A DNA stretch of 64,000 bases from Paractinoplanes atraurantiacus (GCF_900215205.1 NZ_OBDY01000003.1:124001-188000), one strand, 5' to 3'; positions 16,917 through 24,571 are shown, counted from the stretch's first letter. Made by a program: numbers and translations. The notes: generated by a model not told the origin, from the sequence alone.

Positions 16917-17171
16917 CTCGGCCGCGCCGGCGGCGATGTCGGGCGGCGGCAGCAGCTCGTGCACTCCGACCTCTAGCGCGTTCGCGATGCGCAGGAGGTC
17001 GTTGAGGTCGATCGGCTGCTTGCCGCTGAGTCGGTAGCTGACCCAGCTCGGGGACACGTTCAGCTTCGTGGCCAGCTCGCGGCCGCTCATGCGTCGGCGA
17101 GTCATCGCCACGCGGATCTCGTCGGCGACGAGCTGGCTGAGCGTCGCGGTTCGCTCATGTGCCTGTGTCAT
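16896..17171 (-). CDS. prophage repressor candidate, XRE-type HTH (integrated form)
   Basis: A 91-residue protein with a helix-turn-helix at about 28-80: RRMSGRELATKLNVSPSWVS, YRLSGKQPIDLNDLLRIANA. It starts at ATG 17171, 100 bases from a divergent HTH gene, the classic lysogeny-switch layout. Its last codons (AAC GCA CAT, then TAG) lie inside the putative att core. Joining across the core to the right prophage end keeps the frame open for 47 more codons to a TGA at 53586-53588, so the viral form would have 138 residues. It is the likely repressor by position, not by proof. Confidence 0.75.
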   Translation of the reverse strand: MTQAHERTATLSQLVADEIRVAMTRRRMSGRELATKLNVSPSWVSYRLSGKQPIDLNDLLRIANALEVGVHELLPPPDIAAGAAETRANAH

Positions 17172-17271
17172 ATCGCAACTCTGTCAACGTCACCGTTACA
17201 CGTCAAGCCGGACGGACGATATCGATCGTGCCATCTTGACGACGTTGCGCTATGCGTGACAGTCTTGCGCC
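17172..17271. promoter_or_regulatory. divergent lysogeny-switch promoter/operator region
   Basis: Two facing promoters have similar ends. Leftward: TTGACG (17206-17201), 17 bases, CAGAGT, then TTGCG and the ATG. Rightward: TTGACG (17236-17241), 18 bases, CAGTCT, then TTGCG and the ATG. The sequence TGACAGnnTTGCG occurs as an inverted pair (17174-17186 and 17257-17269) next to both start codons, a candidate operator. The short -10 to ATG distance suggests leaderless messages. Confidence 0.55.
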
Positions 17272-17550
17272 ATGCCCGACATCGAACCACCGGACGCGAC
17301 GACGATACGCCTTGAGGTCGTGCGTCGCGCTATCGCCGCCGAGGTACGGGCCGAGATGGCGCGACAGAACAAGAGCTTGCGCGATCTCGCCGACGTCGTC
17401 GGTCTAAGCCACCAGTCGCTCGCCCTGCGAGTTCGCGGCGATATCGCGTTCCGCAGCGACGAGCTGGTGCTGCTCGCTACTGCCCTGCACGTGCCGGTCG
17501 AGCAGTTCGTCCGCCTGTCGGCGGCCGCGGATGCGGCGGCCGTCGCATGA
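17272..17550 (+). CDS. Cro-like small XRE HTH protein
   Basis: A 92-residue protein with an HTH at about 30-75 (NKSLRDLADVVGLSHQSLAL, RVRGDIAFRSDELVLLATAL). It is the first gene of the rightward early operon and divergent from the repressor, hence a Cro-like role is inferred. It overlaps the following gene by ATGA, implying translational coupling. Confidence 0.7.
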   Translation: MPDIEPPDATTIRLEVVRRAIAAEVRAEMARQNKSLRDLADVVGLSHQSLALRVRGDIAFRSDELVLLATALHVPVEQFVRLSAAADAAAVA

Positions 17551-17876
17551 CCGCGCTCGCCGTCCCTACCGGCCCAGCGGGCCCCGGCCCTTCGGGTCCG
17601 GCTGGCCCCGGCCCATCTGGTCCTGCCGGCCCGAATGGGCCGCAGCCGTCCGGCCCGACCGTTCCTTCGCCGTCGGACGGTGCCGGAACGGTGCCGAAGC
17701 CGACGCTCCCGCCGCCCCCACCGCCGCCGCGATTCCCGCAGCGGCCGGCCGAGGGCACGGTCGGGTTCGCTCCGGCCGGCCCGAAGCCGCCGACGGACCC
17801 CGGTGAGCCATCAGGACCCCCGAAACCGCCGCCTCCGCACGTCATCGGACGGCGGGCTCACGGGATCGCGCCATGA
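17547..17876 (+). CDS. proline/glycine-rich low-complexity protein
   Basis: A 109-residue protein with collagen-like GP-rich repeats (GPAGPGPSGPAGPGPSGPAG) and a PPPPPPP tract. It has ATGA overlaps with both neighbours, which supports it being translated despite the low complexity. The antisense frame is equally repetitive, and that is rejected as a shadow. The function is unknown; it may be a flexible linker or scaffold protein. Confidence 0.5.
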   Translation: MTALAVPTGPAGPGPSGPAGPGPSGPAGPNGPQPSGPTVPSPSDGAGTVPKPTLPPPPPPPRFPQRPAEGTVGFAPAGPKPPTDPGEPSGPPKPPPPHVIGRRAHGIAP

Positions 17877-18082
17877 ACGCGCCGGACCCGGATCTGCCGG
17901 AGCTGCTGACGTCCGGCGAGGTCGCGCGTCTGTTCCGCGTCGACCCGCGGACTCCTGCGCGCTGGGCCATCGCCGGGCGGCTGACCGCGATCCGCACGCC
18001 CGGCGGTCATCGCCGGTACAAGTCCGCCGACGTCCTGGACCTGCTGCGCCGCCCGGCCGACGAGCCGCCGGCCACTTCCTGA
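17873..18082 (+). CDS. BldC/MerR-type excisionase-fold DNA-binding protein
   Basis: A 69-residue single-domain protein: LLTSGEVARLFRVDPRTPAR, WAIAGRLTAIRTPGGHRRYK. This is the BldC-like MerR winged helix without an effector domain. Such proteins bind DNA co-operatively as head-to-tail oligomers. Ala replaces the more usual Thr/Lys at the turn (RTPARWA). It is part of the early operon, so it may regulate phage promoters. Confidence 0.85.
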   Translation: MNAPDPDLPELLTSGEVARLFRVDPRTPARWAIAGRLTAIRTPGGHRRYKSADVLDLLRRPADEPPATS

Positions 18083-18157
18083 AAGCCGCGAGCCACGACC
18101 GCTGCATCGGCCATGGCTCGCAATCCCCGACCCACCTCTACGAAAGGTCGAGGCCCA

Positions 18158-18463
18158 ATGGCCACGGTACACAACCTCGAAGAGATACCCCCGGACGATC
18201 CCGCCGCCCAGGCGCCGGTCGACAAGACGAAGCTCGACCTCGGCTACCTCGCGCTCGTGTTGCTGTCCGAGGGCGTCGACCGCGAGCAGATCGAGGCGGA
18301 GCTCATGCAGCCGGCGCACGTCGTGCGTGAGGCGGTTCAGGTCTACCTCGACCGGGTGCTGGGGTCGCTGCCGATCGTCGCCCGCGCCGGATGCGCGATG
18401 CGCGCGGACCTGTTCTGCATCACCCACAACCGCCGCCACCAGCCGGCCGAGGTCACGTCATGA
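18158..18463 (+). CDS. early-operon protein of unknown function
   Basis: A 101-residue acidic N-terminus (MATVHNLEEIPPDDPAAQAP) and a helical body. Cysteines near the C-terminus (RAGCAMRADLFCITHNRRHQ) hint at a small metal site. The start at 18158 is chosen over 18113 because AAAGGTCGAGG precedes it. It overlaps the sigma factor gene by ATGA. No family recognised. Confidence 0.6.
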   Translation: MATVHNLEEIPPDDPAAQAPVDKTKLDLGYLALVLLSEGVDREQIEAELMQPAHVVREAVQVYLDRVLGSLPIVARAGCAMRADLFCITHNRRHQPAEVTS

Positions 18464-19098
18464 CCGTCGTCGCGCAGCGCACGCCGGTTGACGAGGAGGC
18501 ACGGCTCAACGCGGCTCGCGCGTCGTTCGCACTCGCGCAGCGTCACCAGGCCGGGGACCGTGAGGCCTTCGCCGACATCTACCGGATCCACTACCCGGCG
18601 GTCCTGCGGTACATGGAGAAGCGGGTACAAAAACGGCACCTCGCTGAGGACCTGGCGCAGGACGTGTTCGTCAAGGCGCTGCGTCGTCTCGGGACTTTCG
18701 AGTGGCGCGAGCGGCCGATCGCGGCCTGGCTGATGACCATCGCGCGGAACCGCATCGCCGACTACTGGAAGTCCGCGGGCTACCACCTCGAGGTCCTGTC
18801 GGATACCGCCATGGACGGCGCGGCGTCGCCCGGCGGCGGCCTCATGGAGCCCACGCTGGCCGACGACCCCGAGACCACCGCGATCACCACGCTGGTCCGC
18901 GAGCAGCTGTTCGCCCTGATGCACGAGCTCACGGCCGGGCAGGCCGAAGTCCTGGTGCTCCGGTTCTTCGACGGCATGAGCGTCGCCGAGGCGGCCGCAG
19001 AACTCGGCATCCACGCGAACGCCTGCAAGGCCCTGCAGTACCGGGCGGTGCGCGCCCTGGCCGCCGCCGGCGGCAAGTCCCTGGCGGCCGCCCGATGA
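18460..19098 (+). CDS. phage-borne ECF-type RNA polymerase sigma factor
   Basis: A 212-residue sigma-70 family protein. Region 2 (about 25-110): FADIYRIHYPAVLRYMEKRV, HLAEDLAQDVFVKALRRLGT, WLMTIARNRIADYWKS. Region 4 (about 150-205): LTAGQAEVLVLRFFDGMSVA, EAAAELGIHANACKALQYRA. It directs host RNA polymerase to alternative promoters. Its position in the early operon, coupled by ATGA to both neighbours, suggests it activates later phage genes or reprograms the host; this is inferred. No obvious anti-sigma factor is adjacent, though the next gene is a membrane protein. Confidence 0.9.
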   Translation: MTVVAQRTPVDEEARLNAARASFALAQRHQAGDREAFADIYRIHYPAVLRYMEKRVQKRHLAEDLAQDVFVKALRRLGTFEWRERPIAAWLMTIARNRIADYWKSAGYHLEVLSDTAMDGAASPGGGLMEPTLADDPETTAITTLVREQLFALMHELTAGQAEVLVLRFFDGMSVAEAAAELGIHANACKALQYRAVRALAAAGGKSLAAAR

Positions 19099-19586
19099 AC
19101 ACCATCCACACCACGTTCCACGGAGGACCTGTGACCCGCGTCCGTTCCCTGCTCGCCCGCCGCGGAGCGCGAGGACGAACGGTGCTGTATTTCGTGCGCC
19201 TGCTCGGCGCCAGCGTGCTGTTCGGTTTCGCCGTGCTTGTGCTGGCCATCCTGGTCCTCGCCGCGATCGTGACCGTCGACAGCAACTGGCCCGGCCTCGC
19301 CGGCGGAGTCGTCATCGTCGCGGTGTGCCTCGGCTTCCTGGTGCTGCCGAAGCGCGACACCGACGACGGTGACGAAGGCCCGGAGCCTTACGTCGAGCCG
19401 CCGCCGGTGTGGGACACCATCGACGGCATCCCGGTAATGCCGGACGGATACGCCGTCGGCCACCGCTGGGATGACGAGGTCGAATACTGGCGGGACCGGT
19501 TCGCCGCGCCGGCGTACCGGCCGCCACACGACTACCGGATCCGCCCGGCCGTCCCGCCGTCCGACCAGGCCGGCGACGATGGGTGA
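19095..19586 (+). CDS. two-segment membrane protein following sigma factor
   Basis: A 163-residue protein with a basic N-terminus, two membrane segments (ASVLFGFAVLVLAILVLAAI near 36-58, LAGGVVIVAVCLGFLVLP near 64-82) and a Pro/Asp/Tyr-rich cytoplasmic tail. It is coupled to the sigma gene (ATGA), the usual position for a membrane anti-sigma factor, but no ZAS-type Cys/His motif is seen. The function is unknown. Confidence 0.65.
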   Translation: MNTIHTTFHGGPVTRVRSLLARRGARGRTVLYFVRLLGASVLFGFAVLVLAILVLAAIVTVDSNWPGLAGGVVIVAVCLGFLVLPKRDTDDGDEGPEPYVEPPPVWDTIDGIPVMPDGYAVGHRWDDEVEYWRDRFAAPAYRPPHDYRIRPAVPPSDQAGDDG

Positions 19587-19749
19587 GCGCTACCGCCTGA
19601 GCCCGGGTGCCCGCCAGGACCTGGCCGCCGCCTGCGACGCGGGCCAGCGGCGGATGTCGGCGGCCGCCGACAGGATGCTCGCGACGATCGGCCGCCTGAA
19701 CACCCTCACCGGCGGTCGCGGCCCGGCCCGGGCGGAGGCTCGGCGATGA
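19579..19749 (+). CDS. small helical protein
   Basis: A 56-residue basic protein (MGERYRLSPGARQDLAAACD) that overlaps the genes on both sides by a few bases. Coding is supported by the unbroken chain of overlapping starts and stops. The function is unknown. Confidence 0.5.
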   Translation: MGERYRLSPGARQDLAAACDAGQRRMSAAADRMLATIGRLNTLTGGRGPARAEARR

Positions 19750-20057
19750 CCGAACAGCCGGTCGAGCCCGTCTACTGCGAGATCTGCAAGCGGAAGCTGC
19801 GGACGCCGGAGTCCCGGCGCCGAGGCCGCGGCCGGGTCTGCGACGAGAAGGTCAGCTCCCGCCCGGGCACGTCCGGGCGGAGCCGGGATCACTCGCCGCG
19901 CACCGGCGGCCAGGCGCCGATGCCCATGGTGGGGCCGGATCTGCTCGACGAGCTCGCCGCGAGCGAGCCGGCCGCGCAGCCCGGCCCGGACATGATCGCC
20001 TGCGAGCTGAGTCCGACGTGCCTGCACCCGGCACGCGGCCAGGTCCGGCCGTCGTGA
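19746..20057 (+). CDS. DUF6011-like zinc-binding protein
   Basis: A 103-residue protein. The N-terminal CxxC motif CEICKRKLRTPESRRRGRGR followed by VCDEK matches the DUF6011 zinc-finger pattern known in actinophage and actinobacterial proteins. The rest is low complexity with a second Cys pair (CELSPTCLHP). It overlaps the next gene by GTGA. Nucleic-acid binding is likely but not shown. Confidence 0.65.
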   Translation: MTEQPVEPVYCEICKRKLRTPESRRRGRGRVCDEKVSSRPGTSGRSRDHSPRTGGQAPMPMVGPDLLDELAASEPAAQPGPDMIACELSPTCLHPARGQVRPS

Positions 20058-20335
20058 GCCGCCGTCAGAACCGCAAGCACTGGACCCGTAAGAGCGGCCG
20101 CGCCGAAAGCCGGGTGGCGCCGCACCTGCTGATCGCCGACCCGCAGATCCCCGCGGACTACTGGGGCCGCTCGCGCTGCACGGTGTGCCGCCGTCTCGGC
20201 AAGGCCGGCGACGCCGACCACATCGACCCCGAGGCGCCGCCGGCCGCCCCGCCGCCGCGCCCTCTCGACCCTGATTTTGCCGAGGCCGCGCGGGCCCGTG
20301 ACGCCGCGATCCTCGGAGAAAGAGACGACGAATGA
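20054..20335 (+). CDS. basic CxxC protein of unknown function
   Basis: A 93-residue protein starting at GTG. It has a basic N-terminus (MSRRQNRKHWTRKSGRAESR), a CTVCRR pair followed by DADHID, and a Pro/Ala-rich acidic tail. The CxxC with DADHID faintly recalls a degenerate HNH finger, but the catalytic His set is incomplete. It overlaps the LuxR-type gene by ATGA. Confidence 0.55.
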   Translation: MSRRQNRKHWTRKSGRAESRVAPHLLIADPQIPADYWGRSRCTVCRRLGKAGDADHIDPEAPPAAPPPRPLDPDFAEAARARDAAILGERDDE

Positions 20336-20898
20336 CTTCCCCAGTTCCGGCGCCCGCCTACGTCCATCGCCTACTCGACTCCCTGCTGAACGGCGCGCCG
20401 CTGCACTTCCGCAACCAGCCGGTCCCCGCCGACGTCCAGGACCGCATCATGAAGGCCCGCCGGGCCAGGCTGGAGTCTGGCCCGAAGCCTCCGCAAACCC
20501 CGGCCGGGCCACCCGCGGCGGCGCCGAGCAGCGCGCCGGCCACGCCCGCCTTGCCGCCGAGTTCCAAGGGCAGCCGCGGCACCGATCACAGCCTGGTCAG
20601 TGACAAACGGGCGCTGACCAACCGCGAGTGGCAGGTCCTGAAGGGCATCGCGGACGGCCTGTCGAACGCCGACATCGGCCGGATGCTGTACGTCAGCGAG
20701 GACACGATCAAGACCCACGCCCGGCGGTTGTTCCGCAAGCTCGACGCCCGCGACCGGGCCCACGCGGTGGCCATCGGCTTCCGGCGCGGGCTGCTGCGTC
20801 CGGAGGACATGCCGGATCTGGGCGACACCCTCTGCTCCGCCCAGTGCGGCCTGCCGTACGTGGAGCAATCCTGCGTCGTGCACGGGCGGCGGTCATGA
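20332..20898 (+). CDS. LuxR-type HTH regulator
   Basis: A 188-residue protein. Residues 1-90 are a short helical N-terminus plus a Pro/Ala/Ser linker, without a receiver or autoinducer domain. A GerE/LuxR HTH lies at about 97-155: LTNREWQVLKGIADGLSNAD, IGRMLYVSEDTIKTHARRLF, RKLDARDRAHAVAIG. The C-terminal tail has three cysteines. As the second regulator after the sigma factor in the same operon it may control phage late genes or host functions. It overlaps the glycosyltransferase gene by ATGA. Confidence 0.85.
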   Translation: MTSPVPAPAYVHRLLDSLLNGAPLHFRNQPVPADVQDRIMKARRARLESGPKPPQTPAGPPAAAPSSAPATPALPPSSKGSRGTDHSLVSDKRALTNREWQVLKGIADGLSNADIGRMLYVSEDTIKTHARRLFRKLDARDRAHAVAIGFRRGLLRPEDMPDLGDTLCSAQCGLPYVEQSCVVHGRRS

Positions 20899-22037
20899 GC
20901 GCGCCAACTCTGGTCGACGTCCAGGCTCCGGAGACCGCCCGGAGCTCGGCCGATGCGCGGCCGCGCCGGGTGGTCGCGATCGTGCCGGCCTACAACGAGG
21001 CGGCCGCGATCGCCGCGACGATCCAGTCACTGCGCGACCAGACCCGTCCGCCGGACCTGATCGTCGTGGTGCCGAACAACTGCACCGACGACACCGCCGC
21101 GGTGGCCGAGGCCGCCGGCGCGTACGTGCTCAAGTACCCGGGCCACAACGAGGACAAGAAGGCCGGCGCGATCAACTTCGCGCTGGATCGGCTGGAGCCG
21201 TATCTGATCGAGCAGCCGTGGCACACCGCAGTGCTCGTGATGGACGCTGACACCACCCTCGGCTCGGGCTTCATCGAGACCGCCGTCGACGAGCTGGCCG
21301 CCGGCGTCGGCGGTGTGGGCGGCACCTTCGTCGCCCGCCCCTCGACCACAGCGCTCGGCTTCCTGCAGGCCCTGGAGTTCCACCGCTACGGCCAGGTCGC
21401 CAAGCGGATGGGCTACCGCGCCTTCGTGCTCACCGGCACCGGCACCCTGTTCTCGTGGCAGGCGCTGCGTGACGTCCGCGAACAGCGCCGCCGCGGCGTG
21501 CTGCTCCCGAAAGGTGCGAGCTACTACGACACGCACAGCCTGACCGAGGACAACGAACTCACCCTCGCCCTGCAGACCTGCGGCTACCTGGTCCGCGCGC
21601 CCGAGGGCATGTGGGCCACGACCGACGTGATGGACACCGTCGGCAAGCTCGCCGGCCAGCGCAAGCGCTGGTACCTCGGCGCCCTGCGCAACCTGGCCCA
21701 GTACGGCAGGCGGATGCCCGGCCACATGCGCTGGACCTACTGGCGGCAGCAGAGCGGCCTGTTCCTGTCCGCGGTCGTGGCCGCGGTCTACCTGATCGCC
21801 CTGGTCGCCTCCCTCGCCGTGTTCGGCGGCGTCGACTTCCGCTGGTACTGGGCGGCGCCGACCGTGCTGCTGCTCATCGAGCGGGTCGCGACCGTCTGGC
21901 GGATGGGATGGCGAGCCCGGCTCTACGCCGCAGCGTTCGTCCCGGAGCAGCTCTACACCCTGCTGCTCACCTTCATCTACACCCGCGCCTTCTTCGCCTT
22001 CGTACGCGGCGAGCGTGGCGGCTGGGCCGCCACCTGA
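20895..22037 (+). CDS. membrane family 2 glycosyltransferase
   Basis: A 380-residue processive-type GT2 enzyme. The N-terminal GT-A fold has VVAIVPAYNEAAAIAATIQS, the DxD-type motif VLVMDADTTLGSGF, TGTGTLFSWQAL, the acceptor-site TEDNELTLAL and the QRKRWYLGALRN (QxxRW) motif. Three or so C-terminal membrane segments follow (near 305-330, 335-355, 362-380). This pattern matches cellulose/hyaluronan-synthase-like enzymes using UDP or NDP sugars. In a prophage early operon it could modify host surface glycans and block superinfection; that role is inferred. Confidence 0.9.
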   Translation: MSAPTLVDVQAPETARSSADARPRRVVAIVPAYNEAAAIAATIQSLRDQTRPPDLIVVVPNNCTDDTAAVAEAAGAYVLKYPGHNEDKKAGAINFALDRLEPYLIEQPWHTAVLVMDADTTLGSGFIETAVDELAAGVGGVGGTFVARPSTTALGFLQALEFHRYGQVAKRMGYRAFVLTGTGTLFSWQALRDVREQRRRGVLLPKGASYYDTHSLTEDNELTLALQTCGYLVRAPEGMWATTDVMDTVGKLAGQRKRWYLGALRNLAQYGRRMPGHMRWTYWRQQSGLFLSAVVAAVYLIALVASLAVFGGVDFRWYWAAPTVLLLIERVATVWRMGWRARLYAAAFVPEQLYTLLLTFIYTRAFFAFVRGERGGWAAT

Positions 22038-22087
22038 CCGCGCCCTTCTTCCTTCCTCCCTTCCGGTTTCACGAAAGGCACACATTC

Positions 22088-22531
22088 ATGTACGGCAACA
22101 TGCTTCCCAAGACCGGCGTCGGCTTGGCTCTCGGCGGCCTCGCCCTCAGCGCCCTCGACCTGGCGTGGATCGGCATCGCGATCGCCGTGCTCGGCGGCGC
22201 CCTGATCACCATCGCCAAGCTGATGCCGCGCCGGGTCGCGATCGAGCCGATCCCCGTCGGCGTCAACGACAGCAGGCTCACGGTGACCGTCGACGGCCGG
22301 CCCGTCGGCGCCCGCGTCGGCGAGGACACCCGCCGCCTGCAGCTGCACGACAACGCCCAGCCCGGCCCGTACGGTGTCGCGAACTGGCAGGCCCCGCTGA
22401 CCGAGTTCGAGCAGCGCGCCGGCGTCATACCGCCCAACGCGCCCGGCCGTCATCGGCCCGAGAACGTCACCACCCGGGTCATGGACGGCGCAGCGGTCCA
22501 GCAGGCCCTGCTACGCGACCGCGCGGTCTGA
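22088..22531 (+). CDS. phage membrane protein of unknown function
   Basis: A 147-residue protein. Residues 8-45 are hydrophobic (GVGLALGGLALSALDLAWIG, IAIAVLGGALITIAKLM). The rest is hydrophilic. GAAAGG lies upstream of the ATG. It follows the glycosyltransferase by 50 bases and may work with it at the membrane. No family recognised. Confidence 0.6.
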   Translation: MYGNMLPKTGVGLALGGLALSALDLAWIGIAIAVLGGALITIAKLMPRRVAIEPIPVGVNDSRLTVTVDGRPVGARVGEDTRRLQLHDNAQPGPYGVANWQAPLTEFEQRAGVIPPNAPGRHRPENVTTRVMDGAAVQQALLRDRAV

Positions 22532-22540
22532 GGCCCACTC

Positions 22541-22849
22541 GTGGCCTCGATCGAACTGACGCCGGGCGCGGCCGCAGTACTCCAAGCGGTCGCGGCCGGC
22601 AAGGTCCGCCGGCACCGGCTGCGCGCCCACGAAAGCCCGGCGCTCGGCACCGACTTCGAGGACGTGCCCGGCCACGGCCCGGGCGGCAAGCGCAAGGCCA
22701 CCGGCCGCCTCAAGCCGCTGATCGCCAAGAACCTCGTCGTTCTCCCGCCCGGGCCGCCCGACGCGGAGGCCTGGCCCTGGGCGACCACCGAGCTCGGCGA
22801 CACCGTGCTCGAAATCCTCAACCGCGCTGAGCAAGAGAGCGATCAATGA
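22541..22849 (+). CDS. phage protein of unknown function
   Basis: A 102-residue protein starting at GTG. The pattern (LTPGAAAVLQAVAAGKVRRH, LKPLIAKNLVVLPPG, TTELGDTVLEILNRA) resembles a small winged-helix domain of the kind found in phage early regions, though no specific family is assigned. It overlaps the exonuclease gene by ATGA. Confidence 0.6.
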   Translation: MASIELTPGAAAVLQAVAAGKVRRHRLRAHESPALGTDFEDVPGHGPGGKRKATGRLKPLIAKNLVVLPPGPPDAEAWPWATTELGDTVLEILNRAEQESDQ

Positions 22850-23490
22850 CCCGCATCGTCTTCATCGACACCGAAACCACCAGCCTGCGCCCGGACCGGC
22901 GCGCCTGGGAGATCGGCATGATCATCCGCCCCGACGCCGCCAGCACGCTCCACGACGTCGAGGAGCGCTGGTTCATCCGCGTCGACGACCTCGACCTGGG
23001 CAACGCCGACCCGAAGGCCCTGGAGATCGGCCGCTTCTACGAGCGGCACCCGGCGTTCGCTGAGAATCCCGACGGCGACCCGTTCGAGCCGGACGGTCTC
23101 TTGGAGTACTGGGTGATGCACAAGGTCGAGAGGCTGACCCGGGGCGCGCACCTGGTCGGGCTGGTGCCCAGCTTCGACGCCGAGGTCCTCGCCGCCCGGA
23201 TGCGCGAGCACGGGTTCTGCCCGTCGTGGCATCACCGGCTGATCGACGCCCGCACGATGGCGGCCGGCTGGGTCGCCGCCCACAACCCGGACGTGGACAT
23301 GCGGCCGCCGTGGAACTCGGAGTGGATGTGCGCGCAGCTCGGCGTCGAGCAGCCGTCGCCCGGCGACCAGCACACCGCGCTCGGCGACGCCCGGTTCGCC
23401 CGGGACCTCTACGACCGCGTCGGCGGTGCCCTCGGCCCGCGACCGGAGCAGCCGGCCCCGGACGTCGTCCGCTCCGAGCCGGGGGAGTAG
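22846..23490 (+). CDS. DnaQ-like 3'-5' exonuclease
   Basis: A 214-residue DEDD-superfamily nuclease. Exo I is VFIDTETTSL; Exo II is likely GLVPSFDAEVLAARM; Exo III is HTALGDARFARDLY (DEDDh type). A Trp-rich insert sits in the middle. It may degrade host DNA or proofread during phage replication. It overlaps the previous gene by ATGA. Confidence 0.85.
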   Translation: MTRIVFIDTETTSLRPDRRAWEIGMIIRPDAASTLHDVEERWFIRVDDLDLGNADPKALEIGRFYERHPAFAENPDGDPFEPDGLLEYWVMHKVERLTRGAHLVGLVPSFDAEVLAARMREHGFCPSWHHRLIDARTMAAGWVAAHNPDVDMRPPWNSEWMCAQLGVEQPSPGDQHTALGDARFARDLYDRVGGALGPRPEQPAPDVVRSEPGE

Positions 23491-23494
23491 CCCA

Positions 23495-23830
23495 GTGACT
23501 ACCGAAAACCCCGCCTCCGCACGGCAGCAGATCGAGGACCGGGACAGAGCCGCTCGGGCGGCCGGCTTCGCCGTCGACGGCTTCCTGATCGACCACTACA
23601 AGGAGCTGGAGCGGGCTCCCCAGGTGGTCTACTCCCGGCTCACCGTCGAGGCCGCCCTGGGTTACCTGATCGGCCACGGGCTGGTGAAGGTGGCCCCGCA
23701 GGAGGAATGGCCCGAATGGCAGCCAGTGGAGATCCCGGAGCACCTGCTCCCGGACGTGGCGGCCGCGGTCGGCGGCAACGCGGCCCTTCGCAACCAGCTG
23801 CTCGGGAAGCGGGGCTCCGATGGCCGCTGA
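23495..23830 (+). CDS. phage protein of unknown function
   Basis: A 111-residue acidic, helical protein with GTG start after GGGGGAG. It has AAGFAVDGFLIDHYKELERA, ALGYLIGHGLVKVAPQEEWP and a basic end. No family recognised. It overlaps the next gene by 11 bases. Confidence 0.6.
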   Translation: MTTENPASARQQIEDRDRAARAAGFAVDGFLIDHYKELERAPQVVYSRLTVEAALGYLIGHGLVKVAPQEEWPEWQPVEIPEHLLPDVAAAVGGNAALRNQLLGKRGSDGR

Positions 23831-24425
23831 TCTTCCGAGCGAGCAGCCGATGCCGATACCGAACAGCGCACCCTCGGTGCAGGGGATGGTCCGGGCCGAC
23901 CTCGAGGTGCGCGAGCAGCTCGGCCGGCAGCGGTACGGCACCGCGCTGCAGCCGAACAACGGCCGTGACGCGCTGCGCGACGCCTACGAGGAAGCCCTCG
24001 ACCTGGCCTGCTACCTGCGCCAAGCGATCGCCGAACGCGACGACGCGGGTGATGGCCTCGTCGACTTCGCCCGCGGGGACCACGTGCGCGTCATCTCCGC
24101 CGAGAAGATCGGCCAGGTCGTCAACGTGGTCCGGGAACGCAAGGAGTTGGGCGGCCGCGTGTGGGAGTACGACGTCGTCACCCACGACGGGATGAAGTAC
24201 GCCGCCCAGCCGCGTGACCTGGCGCCCGCGCCGATGTACGTGCTCGTCGAGCGCTGCCTCGGCAGCGGATCGCGCGGTCCGCTGGTCTACGACGTCCACG
24301 CGACCAGCGACCTGGAAGCCATCCGGGCACGGGCGGCCGACCGGCAAGACGTCGCGGTTCGTGGTGGCCGGCCGAACGACACCTACCGCGTGGCAGAGCT
24401 GCGCTTTATCGACGGAGGTGCGTAA
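23820..24425 (+). CDS. actinophage-type conserved protein
   Basis: A 201-residue protein. The N-terminal half includes LEVREQLGRQRYGTALQPNN and GRDALRDAYEEALDLACYLR, a helical motif that recurs in actinophage early proteins (from memory). The second half is beta-rich (DFARGDHVRVISAEKIGQVV and VWEYDVVTHDGMKY), like a small KOW/SH3-type fold. The function is unknown. Confidence 0.6.
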   Translation: MAADLPSEQPMPIPNSAPSVQGMVRADLEVREQLGRQRYGTALQPNNGRDALRDAYEEALDLACYLRQAIAERDDAGDGLVDFARGDHVRVISAEKIGQVVNVVRERKELGGRVWEYDVVTHDGMKYAAQPRDLAPAPMYVLVERCLGSGSRGPLVYDVHATSDLEAIRARAADRQDVAVRGGRPNDTYRVAELRFIDGGA

Positions 24426-24571
24426 TGGGTTACGGCCAGCGCTGCGGCGACCCCAGGATCCTCCTCCTCGCCCTGCTGTTGATGCCGTACGCCGTGGTGC
24501 GGTACGGCATCGACGCCGCCCGGAAGACACCGCCGCGTCCAAAGGCCGCCGGCGAAGGGCGGAAATCGTGA
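24425..24571 (+). CDS. mini membrane protein A of a tandem pair
   Basis: A 48-residue protein with GGAGG before the ATG. The core CGDPRILLLALLLMPYAVVR then YGID is nearly the same as in the next gene, so the two are paralogues. A single membrane segment is followed by a basic tail. It was found by reading frames below 60 codons. The function is unknown. Confidence 0.6.
   Translation: MGYGQRCGDPRILLLALLLMPYAVVRYGIDAARKTPPRPKAAGEGRKS

Noticed and set aside
17477-17845. Glycine-rich leftward frame
   Set aside because: Antisense to the proline-rich gene; composition is the mirror of GP repeats.
20332-22037. Autoinducer-dependent LuxR system
   Set aside because: The LuxR-type protein lacks an autoinducer domain and no synthase is nearby.
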